DNA of 64,000 nt. Source: Pseudoalteromonas luteoviolacea NCIMB 1942. GTDB taxonomy: Bacteria > Pseudomonadota > Gammaproteobacteria > Enterobacterales > Alteromonadaceae. This document shows, piece after piece, positions 56,499-64,000 of the stretch. Position numbers and translations under genes: made by a program. Under the pieces are notes generated by a model. That model searched no databases. It had not been told where the DNA came from and saw only the letters and a list, made by a program, of their open reading frames with translations. Where the stretch lies: contig NZ_AUXT01000162.1 of the NCBI RefSeq assembly GCF_001625595.1, positions 46,900 to 110,899 of the forward strand, read 5' to 3'. Every line of letters begins with the position of its first letter. Within the stretch, counting starts at the first letter, position 1.

Positions 56499-57209
56499 TT
56501 ACTGATTAGCTTGATGTGTCAGCGCCGGTGTGTGGTTACCTTCATTGTGTAACGTTTCTACAAATCGATTAAGTATTTGATCTGCGGCTTCCCTATCGAT
56601 AGGTGGCTCACCAATATAGTTGTCTATATCATCACGGATATGACCCTCATTCATGTTGTCCTTTGCTCGCTGCGTCACAATCGCATTAATTGCCTGACAA
56701 AATGCAGAAGCTTCTGTTTTACAGTAAATTCTGTGCTGTTGAGCAATTTGTTGACCTTGCTCATAACGAGGCGCGCTATAGGCCACAGTATGAGGCTGCA
56801 CTTTGGGATCTCCTCCCACCAAGGAATCGCAAGAGAAAAGCACAAAATCGCTTGAACGGTGGATGTCCATAATGTCATTACACATTGGCAAATCCCCCTC
56901 AATACCTAAGTTGTAATCACAAAAGAGAATATCAATACCTTTCAATAAACTGGACACCATTGTATTAAAGCCCTGTTGCACAGCCGTAGGGACTGAGTCG
57001 CAGCAGGGTAACATAGCAAATTCTCTTGAGTGCACGGTAAATGCGTCTTTCCATTTTGCCAAAAGCTCAGGCGTATCCTTACCATCTTTGTCTTTATACG
57101 CAATTTTATAGCCATTATCGAACTTTTCCTCGACATCCAATTGATCCGAAATTAGCGCGATTTTACGCCCATCACTTGCAATGCCTGAACGAAATACGAG
57201 GTTGGTCAT
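56499..57209 (-). CDS. Receiver-like (REC-fold) protein without output domain
   Basis: A 236-residue protein with IALISDQLDVEEKF near the start, GIDILFCDYNLG near the middle and FVLFSCDSLVG after it: the acidic pocket, phospho-acceptor Asp and Thr/Ser positions of a response-regulator receiver, although spacing is unusual and an insertion of about 60 residues separates the first two. No DNA-binding domain follows; the C-terminus is hydrophilic helices. It could be a degenerate or stand-alone receiver. CGGAGCAG precedes the start. Family assignment is tentative. Confidence 0.5.
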   Translation of the reverse strand: MTNLVFRSGIASDGRKIALISDQLDVEEKFDNGYKIAYKDKDGKDTPELLAKWKDAFTVHSREFAMLPCCDSVPTAVQQGFNTMVSSLLKGIDILFCDYNLGIEGDLPMCNDIMDIHRSSDFVLFSCDSLVGGDPKVQPHTVAYSAPRYEQGQQIAQQHRIYCKTEASAFCQAINAIVTQRAKDNMNEGHIRDDIDNYIGEPPIDREAADQILNRFVETLHNEGNHTPALTHQANQ

Positions 57210-57232
57210 ACCATTCTGCTCCGTAGTTGTGG

Positions 57233-58603
57233 TTATGTTGATGCATCTATCCTATGGAGAATATCGCCGGAATAATTGGGGGAATCAGGTAAAGACTGCT
57301 GTAAAAACATGAACTCCAGTAATGGCATAGTTAAATAGGGCTGCCACCGGCTTTTCATTCGTACATATTGTGTGGCTAAGTGAGTGCCGGCACCACTCGG
57401 TATCGCGAATAGCGTCACCTCGACAGGCTTACGCCAATCAATTGAGCTTACAATATGCGAAACTCCGGACCAAGGTGCAGACATCACCAAGCTTGATAGT
57501 CGCGCACATAATATAGGGTTTGTCATTTGCCTGATCAGCACCCAGTACGACGTAGAATATTGTGCCGATAGAGTATCTATAAATGCCTCAGGTCTCCCTT
57601 CAAATTGAAAGTGGTTTATGACCTCCATGACTGGTAGCACACATTCGGCGAGCTGTGCCTCGTTAATTAAGCTTTCACCCCCATGACAAATACACCCGAA
57701 CAAAAACTGCTCTGTCGATATTGTACTGACACTGGTACCGTATTGGCCTTTAAGTAATCGCAATAGGTGCTCAAGCGGCTGTCGGGAAGCCCATCTCGCC
57801 AACGTTTTTGGTGAATGCCATAAGGTTGCCCAAGTGTTCAGCTTGAGTGATTGCTTTTGCAACTGCCTGTCTAGCGCGACTATAAAACCACGTTGATCAA
57901 CGGATTTATCAGCATGCCCACCAAATCTTACGAGTAAATTAGCAGCATGTGGAGATTTCACCCCTTGGCGATGTGTACACGGCTTGGGATAAGCAGCACT
58001 GGGATTTTCCCAAAATAGCAATTCCCCATCACCACAGTGCGCTTCATTATCCGTTTTTTTGGGTAGCGGGTAGTCATCAGATTTAGCAGAAGCAGCCTCA
58101 TACTGGGGCTGTGCCGCAGAGATAGACGTATCAATATCAGCTTCTGTACTGTGATGGGGCTCAGGTTCAGATACCACTTGCGTATCTGTGGACGCAGGAA
58201 CGGCAACTTCTTGAGGTAACCCAGTTAACATCATGGGCACTTGCTGAAGGTAAAAAATATAAGGGTTTTTTCCTGGCTCAAACTCCGCGACTGGAGAGTC
58301 TGCGTCTGCAACGTTTAGGGCTTCCGCTGAAGCGTCTTTGTGACGCATTGTGGGCTGACTTTCTTCGTTAACATCGATAGTTTGTGACTCACAGTCAAAG
58401 ATCGCAAACTTGTCACTTTTCGCTGATGGTGTATCAGCGGGGGACGATAACTGCTCATCAGCTATTTCGTCTAGATGTGTCCCTTTAAGCGGTTGCGAAA
58501 CTAGCTGGTTAGTTTGAGGTTTTGCACCGACATGAAAATAATAATTATATGGTTTTAATATCCTGACGCGCCGCCAACGAATACGTCTTTTCGCTCTGCT
58601 CAT
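57233..58603 (-). CDS. 456-residue protein of unknown function
   Basis: A two-part protein. The first 200 residues are low-complexity, rich in Ser, Pro, Glu and Asp, with an Arg-rich beginning (RAKRRIRWRRVRILK), and probably disordered. From about 225 onward a folded region contains Trp/Leu-rich stretches (TLWHSPKTLARWAS, EHLLRLLKGQYGT) and Cys/His (FGCICHGGES). No known motif recognised. First gene of the second operon, after the terminator at 58691-58716; it is 23 bases from the receiver-like gene. Confidence 0.65.
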   Translation of the reverse strand: MSRAKRRIRWRRVRILKPYNYYFHVGAKPQTNQLVSQPLKGTHLDEIADEQLSSPADTPSAKSDKFAIFDCESQTIDVNEESQPTMRHKDASAEALNVADADSPVAEFEPGKNPYIFYLQQVPMMLTGLPQEVAVPASTDTQVVSEPEPHHSTEADIDTSISAAQPQYEAASAKSDDYPLPKKTDNEAHCGDGELLFWENPSAAYPKPCTHRQGVKSPHAANLLVRFGGHADKSVDQRGFIVALDRQLQKQSLKLNTWATLWHSPKTLARWASRQPLEHLLRLLKGQYGTSVSTISTEQFLFGCICHGGESLINEAQLAECVLPVMEVINHFQFEGRPEAFIDTLSAQYSTSYWVLIRQMTNPILCARLSSLVMSAPWSGVSHIVSSIDWRKPVEVTLFAIPSGAGTHLATQYVRMKSRWQPYLTMPLLEFMFLQQSLPDSPNYSGDILHRIDAST

Positions 58604-58690
58604 GACTATTCTCCACGATTAAATAGGATGAGCATAAACGCCTTTCAGCAGCACTAATCGGTTAATTAAACGATAGTTTAGGGGAGAAAA

Positions 58691-58716
58691 AAGAAGGTGC
58701 GTCCTTACACCTTCTT
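58691..58716 (-). terminator. Terminator between the two unknown operons
   Basis: Perfect 9-bp stem AAGAAGGTG/CACCTTCTT followed on the minus strand by TTTTCTCCCC, 17 bases past the stop at 58733. Confidence 0.8.
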
Positions 58717-58732
58717 GACAACAAGTTCGCGT

Positions 58733-59047
58733 TTATAACGCTCCTTTTAAGGTGCTTACAAGACCATCCACAACGCCATTCACGGCCTTTTGTATCGCAG
58801 CCGTTGCAGCAATTTCGAGCGTAATCAATTGCGCTTCAATCACTTTTTGTTCGCGTGCCAGCTCCTGTTTAAGCTCAGCTTCGTCAATTTCTCCACTCAA
58901 AAAGGCTGAGCTTAACTCTGCTATGCTTTGTTGTTTCTCGGCAAATGCTTTACCCAATTCCCCTGCAAACGCGCTCCCTACTTCTCCCAACTCGCCCATC
59001 ACTTGGCCGCTAACATCTTGCAATGTTTTTGCAATATCAAATTCCAT
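58733..59047 (-). CDS. Small amphipathic helical protein
   Basis: A 104-residue Ala/Glu/Leu-rich protein, predicted entirely helical (QVMGELGEVGSAFAGELGKA, LITLEIAATAAIQKAVNG), no signal peptide, no Cys. The start is ATG 59047 with AGGAG seven bases before it; the preceding TTG is in frame. Last gene of the first operon. Function unknown; an amphipathic, possibly membrane-active or structural protein. Confidence 0.65.
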   Translation of the reverse strand: MEFDIAKTLQDVSGQVMGELGEVGSAFAGELGKAFAEKQQSIAELSSAFLSGEIDEAELKQELAREQKVIEAQLITLEIAATAAIQKAVNGVVDGLVSTLKGAL

Positions 59048-59060
59048 CAATCATCTCCTA

Positions 59061-59498
59061 CTATGCTTTGCTTTCTTCACCTCGGATCATTGCTAACATC
59101 ACCCGCTGATACTCAGAGCGACGACGTTTAATAATGAAATCCGAAATGCTGTCTTTGGTTTTGTGTGCCAACTTACCCTGCTGCCATAACTCCAGCAAAA
59201 TTTCTACTTGCTTCACGGTCAACTCATTGAGCTCTCGCACTTTTTGCCTTTGTAATAAGGCGTTAATTTCAACTTCAATATTGGTATAGCCGCTGGTGTA
59301 ATGTGAAAACTTACGTTTAGTAGGCGTGACATTGGACATATGCAGATAGAAGCCATCTATCTTCTTCATTAGACTCAACATCTGATTTTGCGACGCGCGG
59401 TCATATTCTGACACTAAGTGCAATGAACAACCCAACTGGGTGCTTAAAATCAACAGCGCCGCAAGTCTTACTCCAACTTTTATCCATGCTTTCACCAT
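59061..59498 (-). CDS. Predicted lipoprotein of unknown function
   Basis: About 145 residues starting at ATG 59498, with AGGA eight bases upstream inside the end of the preceding gene; a longer GTG frame to 59519 is less likely. The signal ends in the lipobox STQLGC. The mature part is helical and charged (QRQKVRELNELTVKQVEILL, IIKRRRSEYQRVMLAMI). No family recognised. It is tightly packed between neighbours on both sides, so co-expressed with the membrane proteins. Confidence 0.7.
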   Translation of the reverse strand: MVKAWIKVGVRLAALLILSTQLGCSLHLVSEYDRASQNQMLSLMKKIDGFYLHMSNVTPTKRKFSHYTSGYTNIEVEINALLQRQKVRELNELTVKQVEILLELWQQGKLAHKTKDSISDFIIKRRRSEYQRVMLAMIRGEESKA

Positions 59499-59499
59499 C

Positions 59500-60483
59500 T
59501 CACTTTTCCTCATGTGCACTCATGACTTCTTTCAAATAATCAGCAAGCATTTGTTGAATTTTGGACACGGGCATATTTGGCTCTAAGGCCAACTTACTCT
59601 GAATAGCGACGATCCCCTGGCTCCAAATGGTAATTTGATCTAATTCTTGCTTTCGAAATTGATTCTCAAGATTCTGCTTTAATACTTGAGGGTCTTCTGG
59701 AATATTTGGCGAAATAAACGACTGAACAGTCTCTACAATACGGTCGAGGATTTTATACACTAAGTTCGCCGAAAAACCGCCAACGAGTGCCATCGTGATC
59801 CTAAGTGCAGCATGGCTTACAGGCGCCCCGCCAGTTTCACTGCTTGCGGCACTGGCTACAGCATCTAAGTTAACGGGGATCAATTGAGTTAAAATAATCC
59901 CAGCGATTAAACCCACTACAAAACGCACCCAATAAGAGCTTTCATATTTCGGGTCGTAGACACCTGCTGTCACATAACTATTGGCTTTAAACAAGGCTGC
60001 GAATGAAGCCCCTATGGCCGCAGACGCCAGCAGAATAGCCTGAACATACAATAGCCGTGTGCCTTCCATATCGAACATACTCGCCACCATATTTTCATTA
60101 TTGATATAGCTCGACAAACTTAACGCTATGAGCGCAACCAATGACATAATGGCAACGACCATCATCTTTCTGATTAACGGTACACGACCAAGAAATAACA
60201 ATAAACTCCCTTTTTTAGTCTCCACAGACATCAGCCAAATAGTCTCTGGCTTGGCTGGGGAAACCAGTTCAGTCAGTCGGTTATGTACTTGAGTCAACGC
60301 CTTTATTTCCAGCTGATCACAACCATGACCTGACATAGCATCGAGCTTCACCATAATCGACTCAGGCACCTTGATCCCTTTATGAAATGAAAACTCCGCC
60401 ATGGCTTTACACTGGGCTAAAATGGCTGAAAATTCGTGATCTCCCCTAAGCGGGTTATCAACGGTTCCCTGCTCCGCTTCCAT
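59500..60483 (-). CDS. Integral membrane protein (second of a paralogue-like pair)
   Basis: About 327 residues from ATG 60483 (AGGAGATAAAT upstream). A cytoplasmic-type N-terminus (to about 100) is followed by four hydrophobic spans: MVVAIMSLVALIALSLSS, ILLASAAIGASFAALF, FVVGLIAGIILTQLIPV and the ITMALVGGFSANLVYKILDR segment, then a hydrophilic helical tail. The spacing and pattern of the last three spans match those of the 60589-61692 protein: Gly-rich, then Arg-rich, then a final span leading to a D-x-x-x-D/E helix. They are probably distant paralogues or partners. Confidence 0.7.
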   Translation of the reverse strand: MEAEQGTVDNPLRGDHEFSAILAQCKAMAEFSFHKGIKVPESIMVKLDAMSGHGCDQLEIKALTQVHNRLTELVSPAKPETIWLMSVETKKGSLLLFLGRVPLIRKMMVVAIMSLVALIALSLSSYINNENMVASMFDMEGTRLLYVQAILLASAAIGASFAALFKANSYVTAGVYDPKYESSYWVRFVVGLIAGIILTQLIPVNLDAVASAASSETGGAPVSHAALRITMALVGGFSANLVYKILDRIVETVQSFISPNIPEDPQVLKQNLENQFRKQELDQITIWSQGIVAIQSKLALEPNMPVSKIQQMLADYLKEVMSAHEEK

Positions 60484-60588
60484 ATTTATCTCCTGTAGAA
60501 TTGATATACCTAAGTTACTCAATCAAACACAAAGATAATTGGCTTTTTTTATTAATTTTACCGTCAAATAGCGCACTTTAGATATCAG

Positions 60589-61692
60589 TTAGTCTATTTT
60601 ATTGCGATCTACTGGTGCTTGATTCTTTACATTATTGGCCAAAGCATTACGCAGTTTGTCAATGGCCTGATCCATAATCGCAAACAGCACATCGACGTTG
60701 TAGCCCATTAAGAATGCCATAGCCATCGGTGACAACGACGCTAACCCAGATAGCTCTTGAGGATTTAAAAACCACCCAATAATCATACCGCCAAGTGCAC
60801 CTAGCGTTAGCCGCAAACGATAACGGATTTCACTGTCTGAGGTAAATGTAATGGCCTTAATCTCTTTTAAGAGATCCCTTAAAACAAAAATAAATGCACC
60901 AAGTAACCCGTATAATAACGGCAAAATATAACCTTGCAGCACTTCCAAAACTGATTGAGCAAATAGCATGTTTTCAAACAATTGAAGGCGGGCCTTAAGC
61001 CGCGTCTCTGCTAAATGTAAGTTGTCCAAATCCGTCGCATTGGCTTGCTCTCTCTCAAGACGGCGCAACTCTACATCTAACTTTTCTTTGCTGTAAGGCG
61101 GAATATCACTTTTAAACGTGAGCCCGAACAACCACACTCTATTCCAAACCTTAAGCAAATTGTAATTAGCATCTAGCCGCTGACCAACCTCTTCGTAGCT
61201 TTGCTGTATTAGGTCATACTCCGCGCTGTCGGGTGTGGCTTTAGACGCCTTCAACTGCCACTCATTACGGGTCTCGTACAGTGCGTTTAAGTCATGTGCT
61301 AACGCGTGACCAAATAGGTAGTAAACCTGCGCAAACAACAAACACAGTAGCGCAACCAAGGTATAACGCCGATACCATGCGACTGCCCGCTCAGCTTGGC
61401 TTGGCTTGTCGCATTCCGCACGCGAAATAGCTTGAATACTTTCCATCGAAACAGGAGACACCGCCTTTGCTAGCTGGTCATAGCTATGTAAAACATCCGC
61501 TTCATCCTGTGGGCTCCATTGCTTTTTTTGCAGCTTATATTTGGCATTGATCATCACCTCCGCCAATTCTGGGGCGAGGCTGACTTGACCATTTTTGGCC
61601 ATATAGGATATCAGCTGCTGCCCCTCTTGAATGACTTGTGCAATGTCAGCCGATACCTCAATTGAGTTGGATTGTTTTTTATTTATCATCAT
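60589..61692 (-). CDS. Integral membrane protein (first of a paralogue-like pair)
   Basis: A 367-residue protein. N-terminal hydrophilic part (to about 105), one span (LVALLCLLFAQVYYLFG), a long periplasm-facing helical loop of about 120 residues, then three spans (YILPLLYGLLGAFIFVLR, LTLGALGGMIIGWFL, MAMAFLMGYNVDVLFAIMDQ) and a short tail. The last three spans parallel those of the next gene. Start ATG 61690-61692 is preceded by an unusual G/C tract rather than a free ribosome binding site. Family unknown. Confidence 0.7.
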   Translation of the reverse strand: MMINKKQSNSIEVSADIAQVIQEGQQLISYMAKNGQVSLAPELAEVMINAKYKLQKKQWSPQDEADVLHSYDQLAKAVSPVSMESIQAISRAECDKPSQAERAVAWYRRYTLVALLCLLFAQVYYLFGHALAHDLNALYETRNEWQLKASKATPDSAEYDLIQQSYEEVGQRLDANYNLLKVWNRVWLFGLTFKSDIPPYSKEKLDVELRRLEREQANATDLDNLHLAETRLKARLQLFENMLFAQSVLEVLQGYILPLLYGLLGAFIFVLRDLLKEIKAITFTSDSEIRYRLRLTLGALGGMIIGWFLNPQELSGLASLSPMAMAFLMGYNVDVLFAIMDQAIDKLRNALANNVKNQAPVDRNKID

Positions 61693-61698
61693 CGTATT

Positions 61699-61713
61699 GG
61701 GGGGGGACCCCCC
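61699..61713. repeat. Homopolymer tract G8-A-C6 between two genes
   Basis: Eight G, one A and six C on the plus strand (G6-T-C8 on the coding strand) lie in the 27-base gap between the LTD gene and the first membrane-protein gene. The G6 could be the ribosome binding site, and the complementary C8 next to it could mask it. Confidence 0.6.
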
Positions 61714-61719
61714 TTCTTT

Positions 61720-62544
61720 TCACCATTGATATTCACTAATACAGGCGTTTTGATTGTCGTACAGTGACGCTTTTCCTCCATCGTTGGACCAAAGCGCTCT
61801 TTGACTCTCAAAATTATGCCCGCCAGTGCTCGGGTGATACTGATTGGTATAAACGCGCACGACACCTTGCGGTTTGATAAAAGAACCATTTGGAAATTCG
61901 AATTGTTGTCCTTTATTGCCCCGGATCTGCCAAAGTGATATATCAATCACCGAGTGACTCAAATTGGCAACCTCTACAAATTCGTCTCCCTCTTTCTTGA
62001 CCTCTAAACCATCAAAGTTTACAAGACTCACCTCGAGATGCTCACGCGCTGCGTCACCATATAGCCAAGTGCTTACCAACGCACCATTACAATCATGTAA
62101 TGCCCCTTTATCCCCTTTGTTGTTCCATATTGGGCGCTTACTATCAAAGCTCAATGTACTACCCAGATAGGTTTCAATTCGCAGCGTTTCATGTGGATAA
62201 ATTAACGTGTCCTTGGCAAAAACAAAGGTTTGATACTCATCGCCTGCTGTAATTTTCCAGCCACTCAAATCGATAATGGCCGGTCCAAGGTTTTTAATCT
62301 CGATGTATTCATCTTGATAATTAAGCGCACTGATCTGTACTTGGTGTGGGGCCAATAGTTCAAAGCACGTGTGCCACCAAACATTCATTACCGATAAGTC
62401 GTTAGGGGCTTTACCACTTTGCAGCCAGCTGTTTGCCGTGTCAGAAATCATTTTCTCAATACGAGGCCAACACACGTCTGCACCTTTTAGCGCATTAAAG
62501 TGACTACTTAACTCCACAAGCGACATTTTACTAATTGCATCCAT
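61720..62544 (-). CDS. Double lamin-tail-domain (LTD) protein
   Basis: A 274-residue protein, no signal peptide. An N-terminal helical part (1-65) is followed by two LTD repeats, about 65-160 and 165-274: each has an E-x-x-x-I/V-x-N-L (DEYIEIKNLG; DEFVEVANLS), a GW/LW turn (DLSGWKI; DISLWQI), and the closing WNNKGDKGALHD / WSNDGGKASLYD motif. LTD folds are immunoglobulin-like and in bacteria occur on surface and nuclease-type proteins. AAGGAACC precedes the start. Ten bases downstream of the GH19 gene; function in the operon unknown. Confidence 0.8.
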   Translation of the reverse strand: MDAISKMSLVELSSHFNALKGADVCWPRIEKMISDTANSWLQSGKAPNDLSVMNVWWHTCFELLAPHQVQISALNYQDEYIEIKNLGPAIIDLSGWKITAGDEYQTFVFAKDTLIYPHETLRIETYLGSTLSFDSKRPIWNNKGDKGALHDCNGALVSTWLYGDAAREHLEVSLVNFDGLEVKKEGDEFVEVANLSHSVIDISLWQIRGNKGQQFEFPNGSFIKPQGVVRVYTNQYHPSTGGHNFESQRALWSNDGGKASLYDNQNACISEYQW

Positions 62545-62553
62545 ATTGGTTCC

Positions 62554-63186
62554 TTATGCGATCTCTAAAAATTGTTTTGCTCGATTTAACAGTGCCGTGC
62601 GATCTTCAAGGCCATTTGTTCCGCCATTGATGCGCTTGGTGATTTTCAATAAGTCATCTTGATCCGCAAGTGAATTCAAGTTGCAACTTTGCCAGTAGTG
62701 GCAAGCGCTTTGAATGGCAATTGTGGCATCATCACTGACTAAATCGGGATTGCTCGTTAAATCTAAACCAAGCGCTTCCCCACAACGGGTATAATTGTCT
62801 TTGCCAGTCAACTGAATGAGACCACGACCGCGATAACGCCAACCATCGCCAGATGCCTCATCACCATTACCCATGCGATCAGCGTAAACTCGGTTAGCTA
62901 TTTTTTCTGGCTGACGAGCATACTCGCTCGCTACATCATCATTTGGGAAATACTTGCCAAATACCGCCCTCAACGCCTTTTGGCTGTAGTTTAAATTCTC
63001 GCGATTGTAATTTAAATACCCACTTTCATGGGCAATTTGGGCCACGAAATGCGCAATACGCAACGGGGTATTTATTTCAAATGTTGGCAGTACTTCATTC
63101 AAAGCCGTTACATATTTTTCTATGTTTGCTGTTTTTGCTTGCGGCATTATTTCAGCCAACAATTCTAGAGTCAGTGATTTAGCCAT
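62554..63186 (-). CDS. GH19 chitinase/endolysin-like muramidase
   Basis: A 210-residue single-domain GH19 protein, no signal peptide. The family features are HFVAQIAHESGYLNYNREN (catalytic Glu in HES), GDGWRYRGRGLIQLTGKDNY and the C-terminal KITKRINGGTNGLEDR. GH19 proteins of this size lacking export signals act as phage-type endolysins or, in pyocin-like and toxin clusters, as lysis enzymes; chitinase activity is an alternative. First gene of the operon, with AGGAGAG upstream. Release would need a holin, absent here unless the membrane proteins downstream serve. Confidence 0.9.
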   Translation of the reverse strand: MAKSLTLELLAEIMPQAKTANIEKYVTALNEVLPTFEINTPLRIAHFVAQIAHESGYLNYNRENLNYSQKALRAVFGKYFPNDDVASEYARQPEKIANRVYADRMGNGDEASGDGWRYRGRGLIQLTGKDNYTRCGEALGLDLTSNPDLVSDDATIAIQSACHYWQSCNLNSLADQDDLLKITKRINGGTNGLEDRTALLNRAKQFLEIA

Positions 63187-63407
63187 GATTTTCTCTCCTA
63201 GTATGAATAAGTCCTATCATGACAAACCCACAAACCAGCAACTGAGTTGAAAGTAGGTTTAATACGGGGGAAAACACTAAACATGCTTTATTTTATGCTT
63301 AGATTATTTGTTGTATGTGGGGGTTAAAGTGAATGCTCGCCAGTGCTGAGCAAAGCTGATAATATCCAAGAAGTGTTTCACTAACGCGAAGTATATTACC
63401 TCATAAA
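63187..63407 (-). promoter_or_regulatory. Promoter region of the GH19 operon
   Basis: About 220 bases upstream of the GH19 gene, also the 3' side of the gene at 63408. No clear operator or LexA-type box seen by eye. Confidence 0.3.
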
Positions 63408-63746
63408 CTACATCGGAGTCTCGATATATACGTGCCTCAGATCTTCTGATCCTGTTGCTAGTGTGCACTTATCCAAGCCTCTTATGCCCACTGTTTTACC
63501 ACTCATTTGTGCGGCCATCAAAATAGAAAGTATATTTTTCCCTTCTGGAGTAGTGCCATCGAATGTATATTTCCAGCTACTATCTTTGGCACACGATTCA
63601 GAGTGAGGCGTGCCATTTAGCATTACTTGACAAACGGGGGAAACAGTTTCTACATGACACACAACCTGTTTAATCGTGCCTCGATACTCACTGGCTAAGC
63701 CGGTAAACGAAATTGTAAAAAGTGCAGCAATAAGTAAACGTTTCAT
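63408..63746 (-). CDS. Small secreted Cys-rich protein
   Basis: A 112-residue exported protein: signal peptide ends near GLA-SEY, followed by a beta-rich mature part with four Cys (VVCHVE, PVCQVM, ESCAKD, DKCTLA) that could form two disulphides. The internal motif ILSILMAAQMSGKTVGIRG is shared with many small secreted proteins of marine bacteria, family name not certain. Single gene. Confidence 0.7.
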   Translation of the reverse strand: MKRLLIAALFTISFTGLASEYRGTIKQVVCHVETVSPVCQVMLNGTPHSESCAKDSSWKYTFDGTTPEGKNILSILMAAQMSGKTVGIRGLDKCTLATGSEDLRHVYIETPM

Positions 63747-63922
63747 AGCCCAGAACCATTTAAATTTTAAAAATGCAATAATACATGATAAAGAAGAAAA
63801 AACTGCCAGACAAAGTTAATAAGTGCAAAACAGGTATTCTAGGACGGGAACACAGAAAGCAGAATCAAAAGCAGAGTCTCATGTATAACTTTTACGCTAT
63901 TTAGGTCGGGTCATAGGCATAA

Positions 63923-63949
63923 AAAAAGCCGCTCATTGAGCGGCTTTTT
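63923..63949. terminator. Bidirectional intrinsic terminator
   Basis: Stem AAAAAGCCGCTCA/TGAGCGGCTTTTT, with T tracts on both strands. It should end the transcript of a minus-strand gene entering at the right edge. Confidence 0.85.
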
Positions 63950-63985
63950 AATATTCGTATTATCGAATTAGTTAACTTGTAACTA

Positions 63986-64000
63986 TTACTCGATGATTGA
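63986..64000 (-). CDS. 3' end of a gene entering from the right edge, putative
   Basis: On the minus strand the last bases read Ser-Ile-Ile-Glu then TAA TAG, a tandem stop, just before the terminator at 63923-63949. Only four codons are visible, so neither the frame nor the product can be confirmed. Confidence 0.3.
   Translation of the reverse strand, partial: SIIE

Noticed and set aside
50564..63186. Complete prophage
   Set aside because: Only lysis-like and repressor-like genes; no capsid, tail, terminase, integrase or attachment repeats were seen.

Overview
The window looks like a chromosomal segment of a marine gammaproteobacterium of the Alteromonadales, most probably Pseudoalteromonas. 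The basis is the set of proteins (FabR, SthA, leuABCD, chitinase and secreted protease with chitin-binding modules) and the moderate GC content; this is inference from gene content, not a database match.

Positions 1-21.2 kb hold a hybrid lipopeptide assembly line, mostly on the minus strand. Transcription runs from a divergent ECF sigma gene (20705, plus strand) leftwards through a PvdQ/penicillin-acylase-like periplasmic acylase, an MbtH-like protein, an FAAL-ACP-C-A-T protein, a KS-AT-KR-ACP polyketide synthase and a C-A-T-E-C-A-T NRPS that leaves the window at base 1. A Fur-box-like sequence lies in front of the sigma gene. FAAL start, acylase, MbtH, iron-type sigma factor and Fur site together recall pyoverdine logic and point to a siderophore made on a removable fatty-acyl anchor. 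Adenylation codes read by eye predict a basic residue (Lys-like), then malonate with ketoreduction, then D-Ser, then Gly. Lys plus reduced malonate would give 4,8-diamino-3-hydroxyoctanoate, the unusual unit of the alterobactins and pseudoalterobactins.

Positions 21.2-33.3 kb are mainly housekeeping: a TerB-like protein, small secreted proteins, leuABCD with a leucine-rich leader peptide and a transcription attenuator, fabR with its palindromic operator in front of a delta-9 desaturase, sthA, and a cupredoxin/outer-membrane-protein pair. A GH97 glycosidase follows.

Positions 35.8-41.1 kb are an R-body (reb) locus: ten small RebA/RebB-type genes, one of only 58 codons, separated by hairpins and terminators and preceded by a regulator that joins a degenerate AAA+ domain to an AraC DNA-binding domain. 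A permuted NlpC/P60-like ORF converges on it.

Positions 41.2-55.1 kb hold an MFS/AraC pair, an outer-membrane protein, remnants of a GlxA-type regulator, an erythromycin-esterase-like lipoprotein, a trypsin-like protease and a GH18 chitinase, a disrupted membrane gene beside a holin-like gene, a solute-binding protein, an rRNA-type methyltransferase, an S24 repressor and a GNAT enzyme.

Positions 55.2-63.2 kb are two consecutive minus-strand operons of largely unrecognised genes: a GH19 endolysin-like enzyme, a double lamin-tail-domain protein, two structurally parallel membrane proteins, a lipoprotein, a small helical protein, then a large disordered-N-terminus protein, a receiver-like protein and a DUF6765-like protein. 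This is the best candidate for an undescribed system. No tRNA, rRNA, CRISPR array or complete insertion sequence was seen.
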